Source of the DNA: Bacillota bacterium
Lineage (GTDB): Bacteria > Bacillota > Clostridia > Acetivibrionales > JAEZXR01
Direction of reading: 5' to 3'
NCBI GenBank assembly: GCA_023419605.1
Contig: JAEZXR010000018.1
Coordinates: 62,001 to 126,000, forward strand
Length of the DNA: 64,000 bases
Shown piece after piece: positions 16,758-25,008 of this stretch. The notes beneath the pieces are model-generated. The model made no database searches, had not been told where the DNA came from, and saw only the letters and a list, made by a program, of their open reading frames with translations. Made by a program: the position numbers and the translations under genes. How positions within the stretch are numbered: position 1 is the first letter of the stretch; the number at the start of each line of letters is the position of its first letter.

Positions 16758-18337
16758 CGGTAGCGTTCCGGCAGCAGGTCCTCGTCGTCGCATTCGTCGA
16801 TGGCAAGGTCTGTCATAAACTCCACCTGCTGCGTGCTGGGCCTGCATTTTTTAACAGCCGCACCAAGGATCTGGCCTGTTACCATATTTCCTTCCACCTC
16901 GTCTTCGTTAGCCAGTTCATAGGCCTTTCGGACCACTGTCTCAATTTCCGCCCCCGTATAGTTTTCCGTCTGTGCTGCAAAAGGAGTAAAATCCTCTATG
17001 TCCGTCTCGAAGCCGTACTTCTTAATCATAATTTTGAAAATATCCGCTCTCTCCTTTTCCTCCGGCAATAGGAGCGGGATTTTCTTATCAAAGCGTCCTG
17101 CCCTTTTCAGTGCCGGGTCCAGCAAGTCCGGCCGATTGGTTGCTGCAATGAAGATAACTTTTCCCCTATTATTTGTATTACTGGTAAACTGTAAAAATTC
17201 ACTAAATATATTTCTGCTGACACCATTATCTCCCTCTTCGCCTCTGCGGAAAGCCGTATCGATCTCATCCACGAACACAATAACCGGCTGTTGGGACTGG
17301 GCGCCTAAAAGGCACTTTTTAAAGTTTTTTTCACTTTCTCCCACATACTGTCCCAGAATTCTGGACATATCGATTTTAACACAGTTAAATCCGCTGGATT
17401 TTGCCAGCGCATTGACCAAAAGTGTCTTTCCCGTTCCCGACGGTCCACACAATAGTATACCCATCGGAACTCTTCTCAAATCGCCTTTCTGTATCGGCTC
17501 AACGATATTTTTTATCAAATACCGCTTTGCTTTCTCCATACCTCCGATATCCTCAAAGCCGATTTCCGGGTAGATGAATTCCAGTACATCCCCATACTCC
17601 TTCTTTAATACCGAATGCTTTTTATCTTTTATAAACTCAAAGCTCACAGGTACGTCTTCTGCCTCCGCTTTGAGCTTGATATCCTTTATGGATTTTTTGC
17701 TAAGGCCGGAGGAGAGCTTCGCGAACACGTCGATGGTAATATCCGTTTTTACTGCAGTATCCTTTAGCAAGTACTCGATATATTCCTTTCGCTCCTGCTC
17801 GTTGGGTAATTCCACCAGGACAGGTTCTACACGGAAGGAAGACTTTAAAATCTCCCGGCTCACATCTGCTAAATTGTCGGAAAACATGAAAATGGAGCTT
17901 CCTACCGTAGAGACCTTCGGACTGACAGACCATTCACTGGTCCAAATCAGCGCCATTCTCTCCTCCAGCGTCATACTGCCCGTATCCCCTGCAGGTATGA
18001 TTTTCTCAATATGATTGATGAACAGGGCCATTTTCGTTTGCTTAAGGGCCATGTCGATAAACGGGAATATCTTTGAGGGCAGGCCATGCATCAACGCAGC
18101 AGCCTGATTGGAGGTGATCCGGTTAAATTCCCTCTCCATCCCCGGTTCCAGGAAAGTAAGCCCGGTAGATATATCATAAAAGGCTACAATACCAAAATTT
18201 CTCGGCTTTATAAATTCATCATACAGGTATCTGTCTATGCTCCTGTAGTTATCTACTACATCCCGGACATTAAAATAAAACAGGAACTCGTGGGATATTC
18301 CTGCTTTGTATTTATTTAAAAATTCTGTATACCACAT
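16736..18337 (-). CDS. Double-AAA ATPase with degenerate first module, next to pspA
   Basis: The protein has 533 residues. The C-terminal half (about 255-500) is a complete classical AAA domain: Walker A GPSGTGKT (298-305), pore-loop-like QYVGESEKN, Walker B VIVFVDEID (352-360), sensor-1 AATN (398-401) and an arginine-finger region RAGRFDK. The N-terminal half lacks Walker A. It still keeps a Walker-B-like strand with the acidic pair replaced (MALFINHIEK) and a lid-like ELPNEQERKEYIEYLL, so it looks like an inactive AAA module. This recalls two-ring Cdc48/NSF-type ATPases. An AAGGAGG site precedes the ATG. The gene leads the set with pspA, a GNAT and a coiled-coil membrane protein, so it may remodel PspA polymers as Vps4 does ESCRT-III. 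That role is inference. Confidence 0.85.
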   Translation of the reverse strand: MWYTEFLNKYKAGISHEFLFYFNVRDVVDNYRSIDRYLYDEFIKPRNFGIVAFYDISTGLTFLEPGMEREFNRITSNQAAALMHGLPSKIFPFIDMALKQTKMALFINHIEKIIPAGDTGSMTLEERMALIWTSEWSVSPKVSTVGSSIFMFSDNLADVSREILKSSFRVEPVLVELPNEQERKEYIEYLLKDTAVKTDITIDVFAKLSSGLSKKSIKDIKLKAEAEDVPVSFEFIKDKKHSVLKKEYGDVLEFIYPEIGFEDIGGMEKAKRYLIKNIVEPIQKGDLRRVPMGILLCGPSGTGKTLLVNALAKSSGFNCVKIDMSRILGQYVGESEKNFKKCLLGAQSQQPVIVFVDEIDTAFRRGEEGDNGVSRNIFSEFLQFTSNTNNRGKVIFIAATNRPDLLDPALKRAGRFDKKIPLLLPEEKERADIFKIMIKKYGFETDIEDFTPFAAQTENYTGAEIETVVRKAYELANEDEVEGNMVTGQILGAAVKKCRPSTQQVEFMTDLAIDECDDEDLLPERYRLGSVEI

Positions 18338-18590
18338 ATTTCCTCCTTCTATAAGGTAAACGTTCCGCTACTCTTCCTCCTGCTCTTTTAGAAAGAAAGG
18401 AGATAGATAATGAGTCAGTACGCACTTATTTAACTATACGCAAAATCATTTTGAAAGTCTGCTATTTTAACACTTTCGCCACTTTCCAATTATACCCTGA
18501 AAAGAATACTTTAGGAATCATATTTTTAGCCAATCGGTAAAAAATAAATAAGTACCTTAATAGCCATAATAAATTTCCAAGGAGGGCTTT

Positions 18591-18800
18591 ATGGAAACAA
18601 CAAGTTTTAGTGTACCTTCCATTACCTGCAGCGTTTGTTCGAACAAAATACAGGAAGGTTTAAAAACTCTGGACGGTATAGAAAATGTCGATGTAGATCT
18701 TAAGACCAAAATGGTCAATGTACAATATGACCCTTCCCACTTGCAGCCACAGGATATCCGCAAAAAAGTTTCTTCCATGGGATATGAGGTAGAGCGCTAA
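18591..18800 (+). CDS. Heavy-metal-associated (CopZ-like) metallochaperone
   Basis: This is a single HMA domain of 69 residues, the size of copper chaperones such as CopZ. The metal-binding loop is SITCSVCSNKI, giving the Cys-x-x-Cys pair, although the usual GMTC start is changed to SITC. The rest, with GLKTLDGIENVDVDLKTKMVNVQYD and a SMGYEVER end, matches the ferredoxin-like fold of this family. It probably carries Cu(I) or another soft metal to an ATPase, but no metal-transporting ATPase gene is nearby. AGGAGGG lies a few bases before the ATG. It is transcribed alone, divergently from the AAA ATPase gene, and followed by an inverted repeat. Confidence 0.88.
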   Translation: METTSFSVPSITCSVCSNKIQEGLKTLDGIENVDVDLKTKMVNVQYDPSHLQPQDIRKKVSSMGYEVER

Positions 18801-18806
18801 GCCGGC

Positions 18807-18841
18807 TAAGGTGCAGCAAAAGTTATATTTTCGCCAACCCT
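18807..18841. repeat. Dispersed short repeat R3, copy 2
   Basis: AAGGTGCAGCAAAAGTTATA followed by TTTTCGCCAACCCT closely matches the copies at 41845-41880 and 47505-47553 (inverted). It lies directly after the CopZ-like gene. Confidence 0.45.
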
Positions 18842-18894
18842 AAGGTTATATAGCAAGTCCCCGACTTCACTTCAGGGGCTTGCTGTATAACCTT
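18842..18894. terminator. Large inverted repeat between convergent genes, probable terminator
   Basis: AAGGTTATATAGCAAGTCCCC (18842-18862) pairs with a near-complete complement at 18874-18894 around a 12-base loop. There is no clear T tract. It separates the CopZ-like gene from the convergent transferase gene. Confidence 0.5.
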
Positions 18895-19642
18895 ATGCTT
18901 TTGCTGAAAAATAGGCCTGTGCAAAGACAATATCTTCCGGTCGATCGATATCATTTCCTATTTCGGGGTATTCTGTGATAATGGCTTTCCCTTTTACTTG
19001 AATAAGTGCTGAGAATTTTTTTTCGATTTTTTCTAAGGTAAGTGTCCCAGTGAGAAATTGTATAAGAAAGCCGGAGCCGAGAATGCCAGCCATTTTAAAA
19101 GGGTTTTTCCTGGATTCCAGCAGTTTTTCAGCTAACCCGATTCCTTTTTCCAGTACTTTAGGATCTATATAAAAAATATTTCCACCGGTAAATGTTCCAT
19201 CTTTAACCCTTACATAGGTCCTTCGTACATCCGGAAATTTTTCTTCATTTTTGTTTTTTTCTATAACAGGGTAGCATACATCCGCTTTAGTCCCTATGGC
19301 TTTTTCAATAAAATCACAGACCGCCTCTGAGGTGATAAAAGGGATGTCACAGGAGCATATCAACAGTTTTTTATCTGCATCTAAACTGCCCACTCCTTGC
19401 AAAAGGTTCTGCATAATCGTTCCGTTACAATCGATAACGGCATCAATGCCACGATCCTGAAGAATCCGAAGCTCATCCGCAGAACCGGTAACAATGATTT
19501 TGTCAACATACCCGGACTTCTTCAAAGCTTCAATTACGTATTCAATCATATGCCGGCCATTCAGAGTAAGAAGCGCTTTATTGGCAAGTCCGCCTTCCTC
19601 TCTTTTCATTTCCGAACCGGCAAGTATAATAGCATTTACCAT
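18893..19642 (-). CDS. MobA-like NTP transferase domain protein
   Basis: This nucleotidyltransferase of the MobA/GlmU-N class has about 249 residues. The start VNAIILAGSEMKRE with a following NKALLTLNGRHMIEYVIEALKKSG stretch is the nucleotide-binding signature (LAGG...K.L...G) in slightly altered form. LLICSCDIPFIT provides the metal-binding aspartate. These enzymes couple an NTP to a sugar-phosphate or cofactor. The substrate is not evident, and the C-terminal part, FLTGTLTLEKIEKKFSALIQ then ITEYPEIGNDIDRPED, is shared with clostridial proteins found beside ispE. The gene is the third of an ispE - gntR - transferase set on the minus strand, and the glmU gene occupies a loosely similar place in Bacillus. 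Confidence 0.8.
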   Translation of the reverse strand: MVNAIILAGSEMKREEGGLANKALLTLNGRHMIEYVIEALKKSGYVDKIIVTGSADELRILQDRGIDAVIDCNGTIMQNLLQGVGSLDADKKLLICSCDIPFITSEAVCDFIEKAIGTKADVCYPVIEKNKNEEKFPDVRRTYVRVKDGTFTGGNIFYIDPKVLEKGIGLAEKLLESRKNPFKMAGILGSGFLIQFLTGTLTLEKIEKKFSALIQVKGKAIITEYPEIGNDIDRPEDIVFAQAYFSAKA

Positions 19643-19682
19643 AGGCCTTCCTACTCCCTACTACTTGCAGTACAAAATATAT

Positions 19683-20366
19683 CTAGTTTACGTTATTCTT
19701 TTTGTACGCCTTTATAATAGCCTCTTCCTGGCGTTTGATGTGTTCCTGCGCAACCCTTCTGGCTATTTCCGGATCTCTTGAGGAGATCGCATTAATGATC
19801 TCTTCATGTTCCTTTATGATGTTCTTCGGACTGCTGAATCCTTTAAGATATATAACCCTGAACCGCTGTACCTGCTCTCTGAGATTATTGTTAATCTGCA
19901 TGAGCTTTTCGTTCTTCGCGGCACGGTATATGATATCGTGAAACTCCACGTCTTTTTTTACGGTTCCTTGCAGGCTTTCCTTTTCCACATAATTGGCAAA
20001 CTGAGTATAGATATGCTTGAGCTCCCGCAGCTCCTCCTCCTTCATCCTCTCCGCTGCCAAGGCGGTAGCCAGTCCATCCAGGGATGCCCTCACCTCCAGA
20101 ACATCCATGATATCCTTCACAGATACCTCAGCCACATGGGCTCCCTTTCTGGGTATCATCTCAACCAGGCCTTCCAGTTCAAGCTTTCTTATGGCTTCTC
20201 TTACCGGAGTTCTGCTGACGCCCATTTTCTCAGCCAGTTGAACCTCCATCAATCTCTCTCCTGGCTTTAGCTCACCACCGATGATTGCTTCTCTTATGGT
20301 ATTAAAAATAACTTCTCTTAAAGGTTTATAGTCATTGAGGTTTATCTTCGAAAGTTTTCCTGCCAT
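19683..20366 (-). CDS. GntR-family transcriptional regulator (FadR subfamily)
   Basis: The 227-residue protein has an N-terminal winged helix (about 15-80): LREVIFNTIREAIIGGELKPG then ERLMEVQLAEKMGVSRTPVREAIRKLELEGLV, the GntR signature. It is followed by an all-helical FCD ligand-binding domain with the Asp/His metal-site pattern (FHDIIYRAAKNEKL, then EHEEIINAI and AQEHIKRQEE). Its ligand and targets are unknown. It begins three bases after the ispE stop codon, so the two are almost certainly co-transcribed. In Bacillus the gene after ispE is purR, an unrelated regulator, so the position is shared but the family is different. Confidence 0.9.
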   Translation of the reverse strand: MAGKLSKINLNDYKPLREVIFNTIREAIIGGELKPGERLMEVQLAEKMGVSRTPVREAIRKLELEGLVEMIPRKGAHVAEVSVKDIMDVLEVRASLDGLATALAAERMKEEELRELKHIYTQFANYVEKESLQGTVKKDVEFHDIIYRAAKNEKLMQINNNLREQVQRFRVIYLKGFSSPKNIIKEHEEIINAISSRDPEIARRVAQEHIKRQEEAIIKAYKKNNVN

Positions 20367-20369
20367 TTT

Positions 20370-21233
20370 CTACATCTCCTCACTTATCGTGGTGGTAAGA
20401 AAGGTTTCCCACCTGTCGCTTTTAATTGCGTTATATGCGTATTCCGCTGACTGCCTGTCCTCAAAAACTCCAAAAACTGTTGGCCCGCTGCCGCTCATCA
20501 AGCTTCCCAATGCCCGCAAATTTATAAGTCTATTCTTTATTTCTTCGATTATATCATATTTTTGAATTGTAACCATCTCTAAAACATTTTTCATGTTGTG
20601 GGAAACCAGTTTTTTATCTTTATGCTCAAGGGCTTCCATAAGCAGCTGAGTATCCGGTCTCTCTTTTATTCTTGCTATATCCAGGTTTTTATATACCCAA
20701 GCTGTAGAAACTCCTATTTTAGGTTTTACCAGTACAATATCCACTCCCGAAAAGGAAGGCAGCTCCGTCAAAACTTCCCCGATTCCCTCTGCCAGCATGG
20801 TTCCACCCTTCATACAGAAAGGTACATCAGCGCCTATATTTTTGCCCAGCTTCATTAGTTCATTCATTCCCAGTCCGAGATTAAAAAGCCGGTTCATACC
20901 CTTCATAACAGCCGCAGCATCCGTACTTCCGCCTGCCATTCCGGCTGCTACAGGAATCATCTTTTTTATTTTTATCCGTATTCCACTGTCGATGGAATAT
21001 GAATTTAACAGCAGCTGCGCCGCTTTATAGGCTATATTCCCCTCATCATTCGGAACCCACGGACAACCGCATTCGATCTCAATACCCGCAGGAATCCTCT
21101 CCAGAACTACCAAATCATGAAGTCCGACTGTCTGCATGATCATCTTAACCTCATGGTATCCGTCGGGTCTTCGATGCAAAACATCCAGTGATAGGTTGAT
21201 CTTGCCAGGGGCTTTCATTTCAATCCTATTCAT
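20370..21233 (-). CDS. ispE: 4-diphosphocytidyl-2-C-methyl-D-erythritol kinase IspE
   Basis: IspE is the GHMP kinase that phosphorylates CDP-methylerythritol in the non-mevalonate isoprenoid pathway. The 287-residue protein shows the N-terminal APGKINLSLDVLHRRPDGYHE motif, the ATP-binding PVAAGMAGGSTDAAAVM glycine-rich loop and the C-terminal LMSGSGPTVFGVF motif. Length and motif spacing are normal. A promoter (TTGATT, 18 bases, TATAAT) lies about 40 bases upstream. The gene leads an operon with the GntR regulator and probably the MobA-like transferase, and lies in a yabG-veg-ispE neighbourhood. Confidence 0.95.
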   Translation of the reverse strand: MNRIEMKAPGKINLSLDVLHRRPDGYHEVKMIMQTVGLHDLVVLERIPAGIEIECGCPWVPNDEGNIAYKAAQLLLNSYSIDSGIRIKIKKMIPVAAGMAGGSTDAAAVMKGMNRLFNLGLGMNELMKLGKNIGADVPFCMKGGTMLAEGIGEVLTELPSFSGVDIVLVKPKIGVSTAWVYKNLDIARIKERPDTQLLMEALEHKDKKLVSHNMKNVLEMVTIQKYDIIEEIKNRLINLRALGSLMSGSGPTVFGVFEDRQSAEYAYNAIKSDRWETFLTTTISEEM

Positions 21234-21273
21234 AAAGTACCTCTCGTTATCTATTTAACAATAAATAATACAT

Positions 21274-21303
21274 ATTATAATACAAAGTACATTCCATAAT
21301 CAA
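21274..21303 (-). promoter_or_regulatory. Promoter of ispE
   Basis: On the minus strand TTGATT (21298-21303) is followed after 18 bases by TATAAT (21274-21279), 40 bases before the ispE start. It overlaps the end of the preceding terminator. Confidence 0.6.
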
Positions 21304-21305
21304 CA

Positions 21306-21339
21306 AAAAGTGCCTGAAATTAATATTTCAGGCACTTTT
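21306..21339 (-). terminator. Terminator after the SPOCS/LysM gene
   Basis: A perfect 15-bp stem, AAAAGTGCCTGAAAT with its complement around a TAAT loop, carries A and T tracts. It can stop transcription from the SPOCS/LysM gene before ispE. Confidence 0.85.
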
Positions 21340-21441
21340 ATTTCTCCGGCTTTTTGTAGGATTCCTTAAGGACAGATGGTGTTTCAGTGTTTTCCATCCG
21401 GGAGGCTGCTGCACCCACACCTCCTAAGATATCTGTTTTAA

Positions 21442-23007
21442 TCAGGCTCTCCTTGGTATGATGATCTGCTGGCCTGGAATTATAGCATCCCTCTCACTCA
21501 GGTCGTTGACCCTGACCAGGTCGGAAATCGTAGTATAATATTTTTTCGCAACCTTCCAAAGGGTATCCTCCGGTTGTGCAAAATAAATGGTTATACTGGG
21601 TGCAGAAGCGACTCTCTTGTCGTCCAGGGGAGATTCCGTTGCCTTTGATATTACAGGGATCACGGACTGGCTCATCACCTTGGCATTTACACCTACGACG
21701 ACTCTTATTTCAACTTCTGATGCCGATATCATGCTGTAGTTGCAATGTTCAACATCCAGAGACACATCACAAGGCATCTCCGCCGTTATGCCCTTCATAT
21801 CCACGCTTTGCCTGAAAGGAGTCTCCTGCTGGCTGCAGAATATCGGCTGCTTACTGTTTGTTGCCAGGTATATGATCTTATTATTAACAAGACCTTCTAC
21901 AAGAACCTTATCATCCTGAACCTTGCACTCGGACAGCACAGGGGTGGAGATCACGTTAAATACCTGCCCGATCTCAGGGTTACCCTCCTGAACAACTACG
22001 GAGTCCTTTACCGTCACCTGCCCCTTGTTTTCCGCAATAAATTCCTCCATACCCACCTGGGACTTTTCTATGTTTACCTTCGTGTGCGGGCTGTACGCAT
22101 CCGCAATGATCTCGATATTTCTTTTTTCAAAAGCCGATGCATATACTCCCAGCGCGACTTCACTGTTTAAAACACGAAGCTCTCCATCACTGTCTTCACC
22201 TGCTTCAAACTGTGAGTCGATCACCCTGAATTCCACCTGGCATACGGCATTTTCCCCCAGATCTTCCAATTCTACCGCCTGTGCAAAAGGAACTTCATGT
22301 TCCATGTACTGGATGCTTCTTTCCTCATCATCTCCAATATAAAGGGTGGCTATGCTAAGCTCTCCTCTGGCAATCACCTTGTCGTCCACGATCTTGTAAT
22401 CTTTTCCGGTTATCTTTACATCATTCCGCAGGATTTCGGCGATAGTAGGCTTGCCCGCAGGTACCTGCAGCGCCTCCTTTGCCGTATAGCTTACTTCACT
22501 ATCCCCCAGATAGTAGTTGACATTTACGTTATCCTTCAACACCTGGATATCGTCCAATCCTCTCAGACCATTGGCGATTTCGTGTTCAACTTCTTCAGTA
22601 ACCTTCCCGGATACGGACAGTATGGTCTTTATATTTATTTTTCTTCCGTTGAGGATCTCATAATCGATATGTTCGATATCGCACTTTGCCCTACACTTCA
22701 TCCCGTGTCTTGCATTCGCTACATCCACTCCGCAGGAAAAATTCACCGCAGTGTTGATTCCTTTAACCGGCTCATCCGCATCATCCGAAACATAAAGTAT
22801 CTTGTATCGGATCGTCCCGCCGATGAGGATCTTATCCTGCATAACATCCATGCTGTTAACGGCAACATCACCGTCCAGAACCAATATATCCGCAACGTCA
22901 GGTTTAACGTCCGGTACAATGATGTCATTTTCTACGATGGTTTGCGCTACATCCTGCCCGATTACCTGGCTTACTTTTATCGATTCTCTAACGAGTTCTA
23001 ATGACAT
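21442..23007 (-). CDS. SPOCS (DUF3794) and LysM domain protein
   Basis: The 521-residue protein has three related beta-rich modules of the SPOCS/DUF3794 type (about residues 30-120, 175-265 and 325-425), each with a V-x-G-x-I/L core such as ILIGGTIRYKILYVSDD and VLVEGLVNNKIIYLA. It ends in a LysM domain (about 470-519: FAQPEDTLWKVAKKYYTTIS, then LVRVNDLSERDAIIPGQQIIIP). SPOCS domains are found in spore coat proteins, and LysM binds peptidoglycan or cortex, so a coat or cortex role in the spore is likely. There is no signal peptide, which fits deposition from the mother cell cytoplasm. It lies between veg and ispE, where Bacillus has sspF. Confidence 0.88.
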   Translation of the reverse strand: MSLELVRESIKVSQVIGQDVAQTIVENDIIVPDVKPDVADILVLDGDVAVNSMDVMQDKILIGGTIRYKILYVSDDADEPVKGINTAVNFSCGVDVANARHGMKCRAKCDIEHIDYEILNGRKINIKTILSVSGKVTEEVEHEIANGLRGLDDIQVLKDNVNVNYYLGDSEVSYTAKEALQVPAGKPTIAEILRNDVKITGKDYKIVDDKVIARGELSIATLYIGDDEERSIQYMEHEVPFAQAVELEDLGENAVCQVEFRVIDSQFEAGEDSDGELRVLNSEVALGVYASAFEKRNIEIIADAYSPHTKVNIEKSQVGMEEFIAENKGQVTVKDSVVVQEGNPEIGQVFNVISTPVLSECKVQDDKVLVEGLVNNKIIYLATNSKQPIFCSQQETPFRQSVDMKGITAEMPCDVSLDVEHCNYSMISASEVEIRVVVGVNAKVMSQSVIPVISKATESPLDDKRVASAPSITIYFAQPEDTLWKVAKKYYTTISDLVRVNDLSERDAIIPGQQIIIPRRA

Positions 23008-23184
23008 TCTTATAATCCTCCCCCGCTCTTATTACATTATCGCTGCCTGCACGTTCAAATTTGAGGCTTGACTGCTTGTGTACAAACGATACTTCTAAGT
23101 AATATATATTGACAAGGTGTAGGAAATAGAACAAAAAATATACAAAATTACAGAGGGAGCCGAATCTTTTTGCCCCATCTGCAT

Positions 23185-23230
23185 AAAAAGCCTGAGGACC
23201 GGATGGCATTATCCGGTCCTCAGACTTTTT
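23185..23230 (-). terminator. Terminator of veg
   Basis: A 20-bp stem with one mismatch (23185-23204 with 23211-23230) has A5 and T5 flanks. It lies about 30 bases past the veg stop codon. Confidence 0.88.
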
Positions 23231-23261
23231 ATATACACTTTGACTTGAACCCATACTAAGA

Positions 23262-23528
23262 TTAGCTTACCTGTATTTTTTTGTTGTCTTTGCAAACCAC
23301 CAGCTCTACAGCCTTCGTAAGAACGTCAGTGTAACTGTAGGAAACTCTTCTAGTCGTCTCATAATCGTTCTCAAACTTAACTACAAAGATGTTGGGATAC
23401 GTGTTTTCAAGGATACCTTCCCTGATAAAGGCCTTCTTTCTGCCTTTGTTGGCTTTCAACTGAACCTTTTCGCCTATACAGGTTTCAATGTCTTTCTTAA
23501 TTTGAAACAAGTCGCTTCTGTCCAGCAT
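23262..23528 (-). CDS. veg: Veg family protein
   Basis: Veg is a small, highly expressed protein of Firmicutes that in Bacillus stimulates biofilm formation and has been tied to spore outgrowth. The 88 residues contain the family core: KKDIETCIGEKVQLKANKGR, then EGILENTYPNIFVVKF and VSYSYTDVLTKAVELV. The ATG at 23528 is preferred over the TTG at 23531 because of the AGGTGA site just upstream. It has a near-consensus promoter about 140 bases upstream, echoing the unusually strong veg promoter of Bacillus. It sits downstream of yabG, as in Bacillus. Confidence 0.93.
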   Translation of the reverse strand: MLDRSDLFQIKKDIETCIGEKVQLKANKGRKKAFIREGILENTYPNIFVVKFENDYETTRRVSYSYTDVLTKAVELVVCKDNKKIQVS

Positions 23529-23665
23529 CAAATCACCTCATCTTCTGTTTCAAAACCCATATAAAAGATTTTGATGGAGGCATAAACCCTCGAATAAGCC
23601 ACAATATAAAGTCACTGCTATGCCAAAATTTTTCGTTTACATTATATAGGTCTTAATTGTATAAT

Positions 23666-23694
23666 AGTATATCACAGTTTTTTTGATTTGTCAA
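23666..23694 (-). promoter_or_regulatory. Strong sigma-A-type promoter of veg
   Basis: On the minus strand TTGACA (23689-23694), a 17-base spacer and TATACT (23666-23671) form a near-consensus promoter, leaving a leader of roughly 130 bases before veg. The 301-bp stretch between veg and yabG holds this promoter and nothing else I can identify. Confidence 0.85.
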
Positions 23695-23829
23695 AAATAT
23701 TATATTATAGCAAGCCGAATCAAATTATGTCAAGTAATTTTTCAACTTTTTAACAATAATCCTTCCAAATTCTGCGGATCACCCTGGAACCTCCTGTTTT
23801 TCGTCGATTACGAGCTTATGCGCCAGCCT

Positions 23830-24732
23830 CTAATTATCCGTACTCGGATAGGACTCCAGAGGATACCCATCCCGATATTTCCCACGGGTTTGAATCCCTC
23901 CGACCCCTTCCTTTCCGGTAATAGTAGCGGTCACTGCCTCATTGGGGTCAACGATTTTTGTAAAGCTGGTAAAGGCCACCTTTTGACAGATAAAAACAGG
24001 ATCCAGCGCATGGATTAATACTCTGTAGGGAGAACTGGCATAATTCGCCCCTGCGTCAATCAAGTCTTTATACAGAGATTGACAGGCACCCGCGAAGATC
24101 ACCAGACTGTCCAGATCCCTGCTATATTTTCTGGCCTCCTTTACCGCCTCTATAAAATACTTCGTATTTTTATAATTATCCAACTGATCATAATCGGCTT
24201 TGTTTTTTATAACACCGTCATGCCCCGTCAGGACAAGGATATCGGGCCTATGCTCCTGAAGAAGCTTATATACGGCTCCAGGCTGGTCTTTTTCGGGTAC
24301 GTATTTTCCTACAACCTCGATCCCGAACTTCTTATACTGTTCCAGACAAGTGCTCAGGTAATCGTTATCCCCATCAATATGAAGTACTTTGCCCGGCTTT
24401 GTAAATTTACCGGTATTATCTTTTGCCGTATCTCTCCATAAAGCTTTTTTTGATCTACCTGCCGACCTGCGGTTGCCCCCTGACCGGGACATAATTATGT
24501 CGTCGGCCTTTCTGTATGCGGCCCTGTAACATCTTGTGTTGTATTCATTTACCGCAGTTTCCGGCTGTACGATCAGATCTGACTCCGGTGCATCCGCTTC
24601 AATCCTGTAAGTAATTCCCTTTAGTGTAATGATTTTCTCCTTACCGTCATTTTTGATGTCCACTACTTTGAAAAAAACATCCTGACCGTAAGATTTTCTT
24701 GCGACGATGTCTCCGATTTTTAAGCTGCCCAT
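23830..24732 (-). CDS. yabG: Sporulation-specific protease YabG
   Basis: YabG is a cysteine protease that processes spore coat proteins in the mother cell. The 300-residue protein matches the family in length and in sequence: IGDIVARKSYGQDVFFKVVD at the start, VLHIDGDNDYLSTCLEQYK in the middle, DILVLTGHDG with the histidine, and VIFAGACQSLYKDLIDAGANYASSP with the cysteine. The AGAGGTGG site precedes the ATG. It is followed by veg on the same strand, the Bacillus order. In Bacillus it is transcribed by sigma-K; I see no clear sigma-K promoter here. Confidence 0.95.
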   Translation of the reverse strand: MGSLKIGDIVARKSYGQDVFFKVVDIKNDGKEKIITLKGITYRIEADAPESDLIVQPETAVNEYNTRCYRAAYRKADDIIMSRSGGNRRSAGRSKKALWRDTAKDNTGKFTKPGKVLHIDGDNDYLSTCLEQYKKFGIEVVGKYVPEKDQPGAVYKLLQEHRPDILVLTGHDGVIKNKADYDQLDNYKNTKYFIEAVKEARKYSRDLDSLVIFAGACQSLYKDLIDAGANYASSPYRVLIHALDPVFICQKVAFTSFTKIVDPNEAVTATITGKEGVGGIQTRGKYRDGYPLESYPSTDN

Positions 24733-24947
24733 ATTATACCACCTCTATTGCCTAATTATGTATGTCTTATGTTACATAATATGGAGATTAAGGTATTTTT
24801 GTGCTAATTTATTGTGCATAGTCGCCTTTGCCGGATACCTATGGAAATTGCGAAGAATCCCTCACATTCCGGGTCTTTACTATCCCAAAACCGTTGGCAG
24901 TCAAATCCCTGGCCTGTAAGATGTTTATCGTATTCATAGAGTAAGTA

Positions 24948-24977
24948 TTGAAAAGGGTACAAATAAAACGGTATAAT
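24948..24977 (+). promoter_or_regulatory. Promoter of fhs
   Basis: TTGAAA (24948-24953), an 18-base spacer and a perfect TATAAT (24972-24977) lie about 30 bases before the fhs start codon. The rest of the 276-bp divergent space with yabG shows no THF-riboswitch-like fold. Confidence 0.72.
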
Positions 24978-25008
24978 AGTGTTATCTCAGATTTTGGAGG
25001 TATCTCGC

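Noticed and set aside
24733..25008. THF riboswitch upstream of fhs
   Set aside because: I looked for the conserved paired elements of that class and saw none; the promoter lies only about 30 bases before the gene.
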